A stretch of 64,000 bases of DNA, taken from NCBI GenBank assembly GCA_930367215.1, contig OV884059.1:151588511-151652510 (forward strand), read 5' to 3'. Origin of the DNA: Pollenia angustigena (lineage: Eukaryota; Arthropoda; Insecta; Diptera; Polleniidae). A model generated the notes under the pieces. That model had not been told where the DNA came from. It ran no database searches and saw only the letters and a list, made by a program, of their open reading frames with translations. Within the stretch, counting starts at the first letter, position 1. Each line of letters begins with the position of its first letter. This document shows, piece after piece, positions 1 through 10,466 of the stretch. The translations under genes were made by a program, and so were the position numbers.

Positions 1-720
1 GATAAAAAGATGTAATTTTCCGCTTTAAACGTCAAAAGAAATGATGTTGCCATTCATAAAAAATTGCTAATTTTTAATACAAAGTACGAAAAATTGCATC
101 TCTTTTTATAAACTCTTGAATTGAACAACTCTGATTTTAAAAATTATTTTTTATAGTTACAACATTTCAAAGATAACTTATTTTTCATTTAATCTTTCAA
201 AAAGAACAATTCATATTAAATATGTGTTCAATGAAAAAAGTTATTAAAAAAAAGAAATGGGGTCAAAAAAATTGACAGAAGCTGAAGTTAATAAAATACT
301 CGACTTTTTGGCAGACAATCGCCATTTTGAGTAACTTTTTGTAGTCGAATATTATGATGAAAATAACAATAATACTTCGTTTTAAATTTAATAATCAATT
401 CATTCACTTTTAACACTTTTGTTCGGCATATTAAAAAATATCAATTACTTTCACGAATTATTTGACAGATTTTTTTTGACAGTTTGTAAAAAAAAAAAAC
501 CCCCGTTCACGTCAATAAGAGTGTAATTTTTCTTTTTTCCATTTTTCCAACCAAAAAAAATTGAAATGAATACCCTTAAAGTAAAATAAAATAAGAAAAA
601 ATGGAAAAAAATTAAATAAGAAAATATAGAAAAAAAAAAAAAAAATAATTTAAAAAAATATAATAAAAAAAAATTTTTTTTAGAGTCATTACATGTTAGT
701 TGTAATTTTGGTGACATCGG
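1..720. other. AT-rich sequence, no gene
   Basis: This stretch is dominated by A and T runs. The only coding-like signal is a 26-codon open frame at 258-338 on the plus strand (starts MGSKKLTEAE, ends at TAA), too short to name. The 88-codon minus-strand frame at 451-717 is a poly-A/poly-T translation rich in F, K and N and is not credible as a gene. Confidence 0.6.
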
Positions 721-726
721 AGTAAT

Positions 727-806
727 AAGTTATTTAAGTCCCTATTTGTAAGCGAATGTGGTAATGACTTATTTAACTCCCTATTTGTAAGCGAGGGTGG
801 TAAGTA
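727..806. repeat. 39-bp direct tandem duplication
   Basis: A unit of about 39 bp containing CCCTATTTGTAAGCGA occurs twice in a row; the shared core TATTTGTAAGCG starts at 743 and again at 782. The copies differ by only a few bases, so this is a recent or constrained local duplication. No coding potential is seen. Confidence 0.75.
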
Positions 807-1440
807 CTTGCCTCCAATGACATCACCGTGTTAAAATAATGAGTTAAAATGCCAATGTATAAGTAGTGAAGAGTCGTAATATTAGCTTTTTAACTCATTA
901 CTTTGCAATGTAAGTTTTTGCTGGGTAGCTGTAAGACTATCTAGACTTCGGTTCTCTTAAGGAATACTACCATTATAAACTTTTCGAGCGACATAATTTC
1001 ACTTAAAAATTTTAGCGCTTTTAATATAAGTTTTACTACACGTTCAGTCACTTGTAATGCGGAAACAGCTCGTTAAAATAAGCAGAAGCTATTATTAACT
1101 GTTATAAATTCTTAACATTTTACAGTTATCTTAGATTTACCTTTCAAAACTCTCACGTACTCATTCATTGTATAGACGGTGGAATTGTTTCATTTTTGTC
1201 TGAACCATAACATTTGATATTGAATTGCAGTGTAATTATTGAGCTTTGGCATGTGTCATAATAATAGTTACATAGATTTTTATGTATAGAATATAATTCA
1301 GTCAAAAAACCAAAAAACCCCAAAAGTGGAACTGTTGCGTTTTGTTATAAAACTCCTCATTTATAATAATTTTAAAAATATCTACTATTTAGAAGAAGAA
1401 GTCAGTTTTATATAAAAAATTTATAAAACACATTAAAGAA

Positions 1441-1590
1441 AAAGTTTTAATTAAAAAAGTTTTATTAAAAATTTAATCAACTGTATTAAAAGTTTAATCA
1501 AGTGAATTAAAAGTTTAATCAAGTTAATTAAAAGTTAAATCAAGTGTATTACAAGTTTAATCAAGTGAATTAAACGTTTAATTGATACTA
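1441..1590. repeat. 21-bp minisatellite, about six to seven units
   Basis: The unit GAATTAAAAGTTTAATCAAG (plus T) is repeated head to tail with small changes at the junction bases. The period is 21 bp, so the phase is constant through the block. The unit has no complete open frame worth noting. Confidence 0.8.
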
Positions 1591-1627
1591 TTAACTTGTT
1601 TGCTGGTGCAAATTAGATTAATTCTTT

Positions 1628-1730
1628 AACATTTTTCATTTTTCGAATTTATTCTATGAGCTAAAAAAGCTTTATAAAATACATAACTGAAATTTAGCTC
1701 ATAGAATAAATTCGAAAAAAGAAAAATGTT
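1628..1730. repeat. Perfect-type inverted repeat (hairpin), 35-bp arms
   Basis: The arm at 1628-1662 is the near-exact reverse complement of 1696-1730, with a loop of about 33 bp. The core is TTCGAATTTATTCTATGAGC. The right part and following sequence recur near 32552-32625 and 32881-32945, so this is one copy of a dispersed hairpin element rather than a unique structure. The homologous sequence near 32.9 kb keeps the loop and right arm. Confidence 0.75.
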
Positions 1731-1899
1731 GAATATAATATAAAGTAACCTTCGTAAGGAAATAATTCCCAGTTTCTATTAATTCTTTAATTAATATCAC
1801 AAATTTTTTAATTGACATCAATTTTTCCTGTTTTTCTGTATCCGGTGTTCCACAGAGTTGCACGAAATTGTTAATATGAATTTTTTCCATTCATATAAT

Positions 1900-3160
1900 A
1901 TTTAATTACAACTTTTACGTTTTCTAGAGATGGTAAAAACCTTTTCATTTTCGTGTGAATTTGGTTTCTGTGGCATACCAGACTGCTTTTTTAAAATTGT
2001 AGCAAAAACTAAATTGAGAAATTTTTTTTAGTAACTTTGTTGTTGCAAGGTTCTCCAAAATCGTTTTAAAAACTACCCAATGTTACGAATCAGTCAAATT
2101 TTGGTAGGCAATCGAAATAAGCTTTAATAAATGCTCGAAGGGTAACTAACAAATTATGTTGGGTTTTTTTTCAAGTTTTTTTTTATATCTTTCGTATATT
2201 GATTATTTGTGGGGTTTTCTTCTGTTTTTGACATGTTGTGTATTTTTAAGGGAAAAATTAGTTTTGGTTGATTTTTTTTTTTTTTTTTGGATTGCGTCTT
2301 GTTAAGAAAATATAATGCAGATTTTTATGGTTTAATGTTTTCTTACGAAACAATGAAAAGTTTTTGTTTTCTTTTTTGTATTTATTTGATGGAAAGTTAA
2401 AGTATTTATTCGTATATATTTACGCATTTTGTTAGAGCAGAAAAGCGCGAGTTTATCAAAAATATTGTTAAATAAAGATTTAACAAAGTCTTACGGAATA
2501 AATTCAATTAACTAACTCAAGCTCATTTCTTTTATTAACCTCTAAGCGGCAGCAATTTTTAAAATTATAATTGCAAAAAAGTTTTTGAATGCTGAAAAAA
2601 TATAGTATAAACATTTCTTAAGGCAAAGTATAGTAAATATTTATATTTATTTCTTAATTTGAATGAGCTTTATAACATTATATCTTTAGCTTTGGTTTAC
2701 AAAAGTCTTTAGAAAAAGGCTTCCTAATGATATGGCCTAAGCAACCAGTGAAAATCGCTTAGGAACTAGCTTATCCCACCAACAATATATTTCAGTACGT
2801 TTATCAAGAGTATGAATTGTGAATTAAGCACATTTAAAAGTTAACTTACTACCAAATTACATTTGTGTCTAAATAAATTTAATTGTAGCAAAAAGGTGCT
2901 TTTTTAAAATTTTGGCTTAAAATCAAGAAATTCGTATACAAGAAAGAGACGCTCAAAATAGGTTATTATTCCTTCGCTGAAGAATCCCAGTGAACCCAAA
3001 TTAAAAGTTTCCTTGATATTAAATGTGTATAAAACTTTATGTCGAATATTTTTGAGAAATAAGTTCCAGTTAGTTTGGATATTCAAAAGACATTATTTTA
3101 AATTTGAAAATTGAAATTATTCCATTGTGAACGTGATACCCAACTGCTACGTTTCGTAGA
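1900..3160. other. AT-rich interval with one repeat fragment
   Basis: No gene is seen. There is a T run near 2271-2289. About 2690-2855 is a minus-strand fragment of the 'A' half of the 486-bp repeat found at 16948-18499: it keeps GGCCTAAGCAACCAGTG, the ACCAACAATA stretch and the end AATTAAGCAC. The short frames here are not supported as genes. Confidence 0.6.
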
Positions 3161-3167
3161 AGCTTTA

Positions 3168-3343
3168 AGGCTCAGTTAGCCGGGAGTAACAGTAACGTTG
3201 CAAATCAGCTGCTTCATTTTGTTGTATGTAAAGCCGGTAGAACAATTATAGTTAGCAGTAAGATATTACGTCTCAATCTCTAAGAAATAGATTGATCTTA
3301 CCTTTTTACGGTGAGGTTACTGTTACTCCCGGTTAACTGAGCT
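3168..3343. mobile_element. Harbinger-like MITE, 176 bp (family 1, copy 1)
   Basis: Terminal inverted repeats start AGGCTCAGTTAGCC on the left; the right end is its complement with minor changes (GGTTAACTGAGCT). The inner part of both ends carries GGGAGTAACAGTAAC. TTA flanks both ends (3165-3167 and 3344-3346), the TWA duplication typical of PIF/Harbinger elements. A second copy lies at 49532-49721. It has no coding capacity and would need a transposase from elsewhere. Confidence 0.8.
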
Positions 3344-3399
3344 TTAAGAAATTTAAAATGTAAGCTATTTTTATGGGTCCACACTATTGATGTTGCGAA

Positions 3400-3485
3400 T
3401 ATTCGTATTCGTATAACCGACTATTCGAATTCTTTATGACATTCGTATTCGCATTCGCCAAATTTAAGCGAATATTTGGCAAAAA
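3400..3485. repeat. Degenerate ATTCGTATTCG repeat
   Basis: Short iterations of ATTCGTATTCG and ATTCGCATTCG followed by AGCGAATATTTGGC form a low-complexity palindromic patch. This is a simple-sequence feature with no coding potential. Confidence 0.6.
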
Positions 3486-3528
3486 CGTTTTAAAAAAATG
3501 CAAAATTATAAACATACATCAATTAAAA

Positions 3529-4694
3529 AAAAACAAGTAAGAGTGCTATATTCGACTATGCCTTTCACCATGGTGCGAAAATAACACATAGTTATTTTAT
3601 AACCATTCTTTAAAAATAAATAATTTAACTTCGTGCCACGTCTACTTGCCCAATCCTGCCCACATTTTGTCGAATTCTTGTACATATTGGGAAACTTTTG
3701 CTTTTGGCGTTCTTCAGATATACATAAATCTATAATGTTTTTGTATGGGAAGTGCCACGCCTACTTATTTAATCTCAACAAAATTTCATCGGGTGTTGTG
3801 TATGGATAACCAAGATTGTTGTACCTAATTTGTAGTGTCCGACCTAAGCCAGCTTCTTAGGTCAATACCGAATATTTAGCTAAATTCGGCCGAACCTAAG
3901 CCGAAGCCTAACTTTTCTTATCCGAATTCACAACAAGGAAAAACTTCAAAAATTTTAAGAAAAATTAATTTATCTATTAACCAGAAACCCCATTTATTTA
4001 TAAAAATTTTTCCTTTTCGAGAATTTTTTCATTATTTTCTTCCACCGCAATGTGATTTGTTTTCTAAATTTTTTTTTTAAGATATTGCTTGTTTTTTTAC
4101 CTCTTTTAGAAACAATATTATCAACAACAACAGAATTTTTGATAAAATGTTTTAGTGGTTTAATTGTGCATGATTTTGTAACATTTGCATATAATGGTGT
4201 AAAAAAGTATGGCCATCGGCAAAAATCAGCCAAATTACTGTCAAACACCGATTATCAGCCGATTAGCTATTTTTGGCCAATACCCGAAGCCCAAGTCGAT
4301 TAGTCGGTCGGAAACTACTAATTTGTAAACTTTGGCTCCTGTCGTTCTCCAGATATGCATTCAAATAATAAAAAACAACAACGGATTTTTGAGAAAACTA
4401 GAGTCAATGGTGGTTTTTTGCTCAGTTCTCAGTCATTTGTGGAACGATTAGGTTGAATTTTAATAGGAAGTAATTTAGTACTATATGTGACATAAATATG
4501 TAACTACCAAGTCCTTATCACATCTGGGGTCTTCGGAAAACTCCTTTCAACGGAGAAACAGACGGACAGAAAGACAAGCAAACTGACAGACGGACAGACA
4601 GACGGAAATCGCTAAATCTACTTCGCTACTTGTAAGACCCAGAATATATACACTTTCAAGGGTCTAACATCAATATTGTAGAAATTACAAACGT
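3529..4694 (+). repeat. Dispersed fly repeat 'R', interrupted by a hAT element
   Basis: It begins with AACAAGTAAGAGTGCTATAT and ends with the GGACAGACGGACAG tract, ACCCAGAATATATACACTTT and ATTACAAACGTAATGAC. The same start is at 18563 and the same end at 19660-19730. Sequence at 3833-4317 is foreign (a hAT-type element). Joining across it matches the uninterrupted homologue near 19367 (GTACCTAATTTTAAAGCTTT). I cannot place the family in a named class. Confidence 0.75.
3833..4317. mobile_element. Non-autonomous hAT element, 485 bp
   Basis: Ends are TAGTGTCCGACC on the left and GGTCGGAAACTA on the right, a 12-bp inverted repeat with one mismatch. The flanks carry a perfect 8-bp duplication CTAATTTG (3825-3832 and 4318-4325), the hallmark of hAT insertion. 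The empty site can be read in the homologous repeat near 19367. Two overlapping frames of about 83 codons inside (both strands) have no recognisable transposase motif and are treated as chance. Confidence 0.88.
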
Positions 4695-5936
4695 AATGAC
4701 AAACTTCTTAAGCAATGCAAAATACAAACTTAAGCAAAATAACGTTAAGAATAATAAAAAAACCTATTCACGTCAACTGGAAAATAGTTTCATACACATT
4801 TTTAAAAAATTAAAAAATTATATGAAACATTTCTTAACGAGAGGTAAAAAAGGGATTTATAAAATTACCCCCGAAAGTATTCTCAAGTTTAAACTAAAAA
4901 AGTTGTTATTAAAATCTTCATTTCGATCTTAAAATATGTCTGAAATTGTGAGGGGTATATATGATTCGGCAAAGCCCAAGAAAGCAGTGTTACTTGTTAA
5001 TAATGCTTTAAATGCTTTTTGTAATAAAAATTTTTTAGTTAGAGGTTTTCTATTTTTGGTTTAAAATTAAGCCAATTTTTAAATTAAAAATGTTAAAGGT
5101 AAAGCTTTATTATGCTTGGAGGCCATGGACGTATTATAGCAATTATTATGAAGGGTATATATCAACCTCACTTTAGTCATTGCTGCTCAAAATTTCTTAC
5201 ATTTACATGTGATAGTTTTGTGTGCAAAAGCAAAGCGGGAACTTTAACTTTAAAACCAACATATTTTGTGTTCCACACTTCCAGAAACACCCATTGAAAC
5301 CTTGTTATTTTACAAATTATCTGATTTTGTTGTACAGTGTAATTTTTGTTTCTTATCTCTGCAGAAAATTATCGCAATTTACTGCTAAAGTTTTTAAGTA
5401 AACCAAAAAAAAAAAAAACTTTACAACCTAAATTACACTTTTTAATTACTAAATATTTCAAGGCAAATCTATTCATTTTAAGTTGTCATTTAAAATTTTA
5501 TTTTACCTTCAAACGACAAAAATTAAACCATCAACCAACCCATTTCGTTATTTTCTTAAGAATAAAAGAAAAACAGCAACAACAAAAGTTTCAAACAAAC
5601 GAAATGGCAATTGTAACATTGAAATCGTTTAGAATAGATTTATAAACAAGAAGACAAAAAGAAAACAAACGAAACGAACTGAAATGAAATGAAAACATTG
5701 CTGAAAATCTAAAATTTATGCCTGTCATTAAGCAAATTGTCATAATAAATCACAGTGTACAATATACTGCTTAATGCTGGCAAAAGCAGTCCTACATTTA
5801 TACTCTTTATATATTTCTAGATGTTACACCACAGCCTTAAACAAAAATTCTTCAGAATCATAGAAATAAATTTCAATGTCAGCTAGTTGAACAAAAAAAA
5901 ATTATTTAAAGTTTTGTTAAAACTGAGAAACAATGA
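4695..5936. other. AT-rich interval without a gene
   Basis: About 4945-4985 is a minus-strand scrap of the start of repeat R (GGGTATATATGATTCGGCAA), and 5145-5175 has another GGGTATATATCAACCTCACT scrap. The rest is A-rich sequence, including poly-A at 5405-5418 and AACAGCAACAACAAAAG-type composition. The frames of 78 and 99 codons here are lysine- and phenylalanine-rich and match nothing I know. Confidence 0.55.
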
Positions 5937-6095
5937 TATATTTTGCTATACCGAATCTTTGATACCCTCCACCGAGAGTTAGAATATTTCCGGAGTGGGC
6001 TTTATATGGGACCTATTAAATTTTACAATTTAATTTTATGTAGGACCAAAATGGATCGATCTTAACGAAATTTGACAGTGTAATTTCAAATCTTA

Positions 6096-6237
6096 GTCTG
6101 GGTTCACACTATGAAATTTTTCTTTCAGAAAGTCTGAGTTTATAGATGAGAGGGGAAGAGATCATGCTTTTTTCTATCCTCTCTCACCCATAAACTCAGA
6201 CTTTCTGAAAGAAAACTTTCATAGTGTGATCCCAGAC
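6096..6237. mobile_element. Palindromic MITE, 142 bp, TTA duplication (family 2, copy 1)
   Basis: Almost the whole element is one inverted repeat: GTCTGGGTTCACACTATGAAA at the left and its complement, ending GTGATCCCAGAC, at the right. The inner arms carry CTTTCAGAAAGTCTGAGTTT. TTA flanks both sides (6093-6095 and 6238-6240). A longer relative is at 52031-52385. The RNA would fold into a long hairpin. Confidence 0.85.
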
Positions 6238-6495
6238 TTATAAAACTGTGACAGACCAACATTTATCACAACAGCATTATTCGCTACGGTTTTTGGCGGG
6301 GTATGGTTAATAATAGACCGATCTTTTTTGCTTTTGGTATGATTTCCAGTCATGAATTCGAACAAAATCTTATATCAATATGTACATTCCTCCAAAATTG
6401 ATGTTACTTTTTGTAAAAAAAATATTAATTTTTTAGGCTTTCATAACTCTTATCCTACTAAACCGGTTTTGCTAGATATCAAGCCTAAACTGCTA

Positions 6496-6660
6496 AAGGC
6501 CATTACACACTATCCCACAAAGTCTTTCGTATCTCATGAAAATGCTTCCCTGATCTAATTATTGTTTATACATTTTCAAAAAAACAATAACAACTTATCA
6601 TGACAGGGTTGCATTTTCATAAAATACGTAAGACTTTGTGGGATAGTGTGTAACGGCCTT
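6496..6660. mobile_element. TIR element, 165 bp, probable TA duplication
   Basis: Left end AAGGCCATTACACACTATCC continues into CCACAAAGTCTTTCGTAT; the right end is the complement with two changes (GGGATAGTGTGTAACGGCCTT). TA flanks both ends (6494-6495 and 6661-6662). The interior is about 80 bp with no coding potential. A TWA duplication cannot be made to match, so a Tc1/mariner-type target is the better reading. Confidence 0.78.
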
Positions 6661-6786
6661 TAGGAGAACTAGCAACAGTTTCGCACCCATATTGTTTTTT
6701 CTTTTGAAAGTGAGTGCGATTTTAGCAGACGGACAGACGGACATGGCTAAATCCACTTAGATCCAGAATTTCTTTATAGGGTCTAA

Positions 6787-7283
6787 TAGTACGTTTCCAC
6801 TTACATGTTTTGGGCCACAAAACTTGTTTTGCAGCAAAACAAGTGTTTTGCTACTTGTTTTCCCATACATTTTTTATGTTCGAAAAGCTCAAACAAAAAC
6901 TAGTTTTGCTCCAAAACATGTCGAAAATTATGAATACAACTCTGGGTTATCCATTATTGGTGATTGACAATTTCGAAAAAAGTGACATATTTACCAAAAT
7001 ATCAAGAATTATTAAATAGGTTTATGCAACTCTCCAGCTGATTTATTTGTTTGCAGCGTAAAAATATATGTATATATGTGTATTAAAAAACAAACAAGGA
7101 ATTTTCATGTTGAAGAAAAATATTTTTTTTCAACACATATTTTTTTTGGCTTTAATTTTTGTTTACAACATAAATGTCAAATTGATTCGAAAATTCGAAC
7201 ACCAAAACCAGTATTACATAATGGAAACACTTTGACACGTTTTGCCCAAAACAAGTTGTTTTGCTCATAGTGGAAACATAGTA
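6787..7283. mobile_element. TIR element, 497 bp, ends TAGTACGTTTCCACT / AGTGGAAACATAGTA
   Basis: The ends are imperfect inverted repeats of about 15 bp; the next 30 bp at each side are also related (CAAAACTTGTTTTGC at left, ACAAGTTGTTTTGC on the right). The element cuts the repeat-R tail motif GGGTCT...GATAAATATT. The flank is TAA on the left and TTA on the right, so the duplication is uncertain. Frames inside (69 and 64 codons) are not recognisable. Confidence 0.65.
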
Positions 7284-7366
7284 TTAGATAAATATTAAAA
7301 ACAGTTTCACACGAAATGACAAATTTAGTATACCCTCATTCAACACCAGTGGTGAAGGGTATTAAA

Positions 7367-7659
7367 ACAGATATCAACTGAGTTAAAAGCAAAGGACACA
7401 AACAATCAAGAAAAATCATTAGTAGTAAAAATGAGGTTGTTAAAAGTCATGCCATCACCAACATTCAGCATCCATCGTCATTATCTTCATAATTATCCAT
7501 ATCATCATAGTGGAAAATAAGACAATTGAAACTTAGAACAGGGAAATGCACAGAGAGGTATTAATTAATAGTCTAAAGGGTATTTTTAAAATAGGTACAT
7601 TTAAAAATAAAATGTATTTTTCAATAAGGTACTTTTTAAAAGTTAGTATTTAGGCAGTT
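7367..7659. other. AT-rich interval without a gene
   Basis: Nothing recognisable. It contains CATCATCA-like text near 7450-7505 and A-rich runs between a repeat-R end and the transposase remnant that follows. Confidence 0.5.
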
Positions 7660-7662
7660 AGG

Positions 7663-7963
7663 CAAATGATTCGTTATTTTTTTATTCTTCATGTCATTAC
7701 AAGTCATTTGGAGAAGACATGGTCCCAGAAGACTATGCAAAATGCCATACAGCGTGTGAAATCATCATTTTGTTTAGCCAAACGTTTGCTGACCGAATTT
7801 TCTCAAGAAACGGACCAGTGGATTGACCACCTTGTTCGTGTGGTTTTACACCATTGGTCTTATTTTTGCGCGATAACGTCAAATCTTTGATCTACGCTGA
7901 TAAGCCAGCAACGAGTGAGCAATTAGAAGCCAATGTTCGACGCGCTTTTGACGAAATAAGGAT
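7663..7963 (+). pseudogene. Tc1/mariner-type (DDE) transposase, C-terminal remnant
   Basis: In the frame through 7719, the translation runs VPEDYAKCHTA, then TFADRIFSRNGPVD, one stop codon at 7816, then PPCSCGFTPLVLFLRDNV, SLIYADKPATSEQLEANVRR and AFDEI. This matches the common insect pattern FQQDGATCHTA...RVISRNGPVNWPPRSCDLTPLDFFLWG...YADKP of IS630/Tc1/mariner transposases. The second catalytic Asp (in PEDYAKCHT) is kept, but the N-terminal half is absent and the tryptophan codon before PP is now a stop. It cannot be active. The 74-codon frame starting at ATG 7666 is an out-of-frame reading of the same DNA. Confidence 0.8.
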
Positions 7964-8819
7964 CCTTCCCCCAAATGTCCAATTTTTTGACGGTTCAAGA
8001 AAGTCCTTATAAAACTACGTATGTATAAATTTTAATATGCTCACTTTTATGACACGCCTCCAAATTAAGTCTCTTTTTTTTCACATACATACTACATTAA
8101 ACCAAGTAGAAGCCAATACAAACCAAAAAAATTTTCTTCAGTCACGCCCTAGAATCAAAGAACTTAAAAAAAAAATTTTCGCCAAGCCCTAAATTACAGC
8201 CCTTTTTGTTTTAGACATATAGCAAAATAAAAATTCTGTAAAAGCCTCCATTTTATTTTTTTTTTAAATGGCTCCCTAAGCCATTATCAATCTCGTACAA
8301 AACTCTGTAAGTTACGCGTAATTTTTGGCTAATTATTCAATAATCCTGAAAAACACTCTCTATGGCTTGGCATTTAAATTTTTAAAAACTGTTGCTTAGC
8401 CTTTGGTTTTTTTTTAACTTAGCGGTGTTTGCAAGTGGACTACTCATATTTTGAGTGAGACGGATGAATTAATTGACAAGCTTTCTCCATCTGAACTACT
8501 AGCATTTTTTGCCAGTTTTGATATTTTGTGCCATTTTTCGTACCATTTTTTTTTTTTTTTTTTTTGCTGGACTGTGAAACTCTTCTGGCACTGTTTTTCC
8601 GTATTTTTTATTTATTTAAATACTACAAATTAAAAATCTTAATTAAGACATTTGTAAAAGCAAACATAATGTTAAATATGAGTCCATGATACAAAGTTTA
8701 AACAAGAATTAAAAAATTATAAAGAAACTGCAGAATTCTAAAAATGAAAAAATACAAAATAATTTAAAGCATAAAAATTAATGCCTCAAAACATATATGC
8801 GAAAAGTTATAAATTGGGC
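7964..8819. other. AT-rich flank of the transposase with inverted-repeat arm
   Basis: 7965-8090 is the reverse complement of 9090-9215: both contain the sequence CATACGTAGTTTTATAAGG with AATTGGACATTTGGGGGAAG on one strand. The rest is T/A-rich, with a T run near 8548-8565. The frame at 8451-8633 is low complexity and not supported. Confidence 0.6.
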
Positions 8820-9345
8820 AGTCGGTGTATACAAATTTTAGCTAGACTCAAGGTGACTCAAATTGGAGCATGGCGAGTATATTAAAAGCTTGATATACTA
8901 AGTTTTAGAGGGACTTTCTTAGCACGTGAAAAAATTAGACATCAGAGGGGAAGGATCCGAGATATCATCATTGCCATCTAGAATTCTATGTTAGTTTAAA
9001 AAAGCATTAAATACGAAAATAAAGGCACATTCTAGCCATTAACAATGATATACGATACGGTGAGATTGGACTTTAAATGACGATGCAAAAAAGGGGCTTA
9101 ATTTGGAGGCGTGTTATTAAAGTGAGCATAGTAAAATCTATACATACGTAGTTTTATAAGGTCTTTCTTGGACCGTCAAAAAAATTGGACATTTGGGGGA
9201 AGAATCCGAGATGGCATAAGTGGTCCCCAGAATTTCAGGTCGGATTGAAAAGTCACCAAAGACAAAATTGAAGCCACTATCAAGCCATGAACAACGATAT
9301 GCGATATGATGAGATCGGACTTTAAATGGCAGCGCTACATATAAA
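8820..9345. repeat. Two diverged tandem copies of a ~260-bp unit
   Basis: Both copies run through GGGACTTTCTTAGCACGTGAAAA or GGTCTTTCTTGGACCGTCAAA, then ATTAGACAT / ATTGGACAT, GGGAAGGATCCGAGAT / GGGAAGAATCCGAGAT, CCATTAACAATGATATACGA / CCATGAACAACGATATGCGA, and GATTGGACTTTAAATGACG / GATCGGACTTTAAATGGCA. The first ends near 9080 and the second near 9340. An inverted partial copy lies just after the transposase at 7965-8090, so the unit is probably the terminal or flanking part of that element. Confidence 0.7.
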
Positions 9346-9629
9346 AAACCAAAAGTGCTATATTTTGGGGCGTGTCAAAAAATTTTTTTTTCCTGTTTTA
9401 GAAACTTCATTGATATATCTTTCATTCTAGGGGGTGACTGGTACAACTTTTTTTTTCGACCCACCCTAATATATATACATATGTATGTCTCTAAACTAAA
9501 ACACCCGTTAGTTAAAATAAAAGTGCGTTCTAAAATAAAAATAATTTTGCGATTAAAAAGTTTTTCGCAGCATTTTAATAAAGCATGTTGAATGCTTTTC
9601 TTAGAGATAAGCAACATTTTTTGAAGAAT

Positions 9630-9993
9630 ATATCGTCGCAGGAATTAAAGAATGCTGTAACTGACAAAATATCGAAAAAACGTTTTTTTATCATAATTTT
9701 TATCACAAACAAATGCTGCGGCGATTGGTCCCGGTCCCATATTTGCATGATAAAAAAAAATTCACTTACGCAAAAAAAATCGTTTGCTTTAAGCCGGGAA
9801 TAATACACTTGAGAGGAAATGTTTACAGCCAATATATAAAGCGAGAAAAAATAAAGATACGTTTTTAAAACAATGTTCCTAAATTGTATAGTTTTTGTGA
9901 TATGAACTTTTTTTCTACTTTCTTTCATACAGGTTTTTTTGGATCATTTTATGTTTTGTCAGGTTAAACGTTATTTAATTCCTGCGACGATAT
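9630..9993. mobile_element. Inverted-repeat element, about 364 bp
   Basis: The left end ATATCGTCGCAGGAATTAAA (9630-9649) has its complement at 9974-9993. The next bases are also related on both sides (CTGACAAAA left, TTTTGTCAG right). A TA duplication is possible if the ends are TCGTCGCAGG. The 117-codon minus frame at 9575-9928 crosses the element boundary and has no known motif. Confidence 0.68.
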
Positions 9994-10466
9994 GTATTTG
10001 TAAAAAAAAAAAACAATTTAAAAAAAAACATTTTTTCATCGAAAGCTTATTTTTATTTTAGAGAAAGTTTTTTAGATAATAACAACTTATAATTTAAAAG
10101 TATTTAACTATCGAGAGGTGTTCTTGGATGAAAACATATTTTCTATGAAAAAGTCTGCTTTCTAAGAAATTTGTTTTTTTTTTTTTTGGAAAAAGCTTTT
10201 AAATTTGATTTAAAAGATAGTAATAAAAGAAAGTTATTTAATAATTCACTTCTCGAAGAAGCTTTTTAGGCAAAAAGCTTTATGGAAAAAGGCTCTTATA
10301 AAAAAAATCTCTTCATAGAAACGGTTTCCATCGAAAACCTTGTTAATGGACCAAATTTTTTTTTTCTTATATAAAGTTCAATGGTAACGCTTCTAAAAAA
10401 ATCAAACTATTTTATAAAGATTATTTGGAAAAAATCTAGTTTACCGACGCAGCTCCAAATATAAAA

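Larger units (their letters stand above)
5937..7366 (+). repeat. Second copy of repeat R carrying three nested TIR elements
   Basis: The start-like sequence TTTGCTATACCGAATCTTTG lies at about 5941 and the tail with CAGACGGACAGACGGACATG at about 6729. The end is displaced to 7320-7366 (TATACCCTCATTCAACACCA, GTGGTGAAGGGTATTAAAA). The body is expanded by three separate elements at 6096-6237, 6496-6660 and 6787-7283. The frames of 64-69 codons in this span are read through these insertions and are not genes. Confidence 0.7.

Noticed and set aside
258..338. 26-codon frame MGSKKLTEAE...
   Set aside because: It looks faintly protein-like, but is too short and has no extension in any frame to support a call.
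9575..9928. 117-codon minus-strand frame
   Set aside because: It crosses the border of an inverted-repeat element, has no recognisable domain, and its F/I/K-rich translation is what AT-rich DNA gives by chance.
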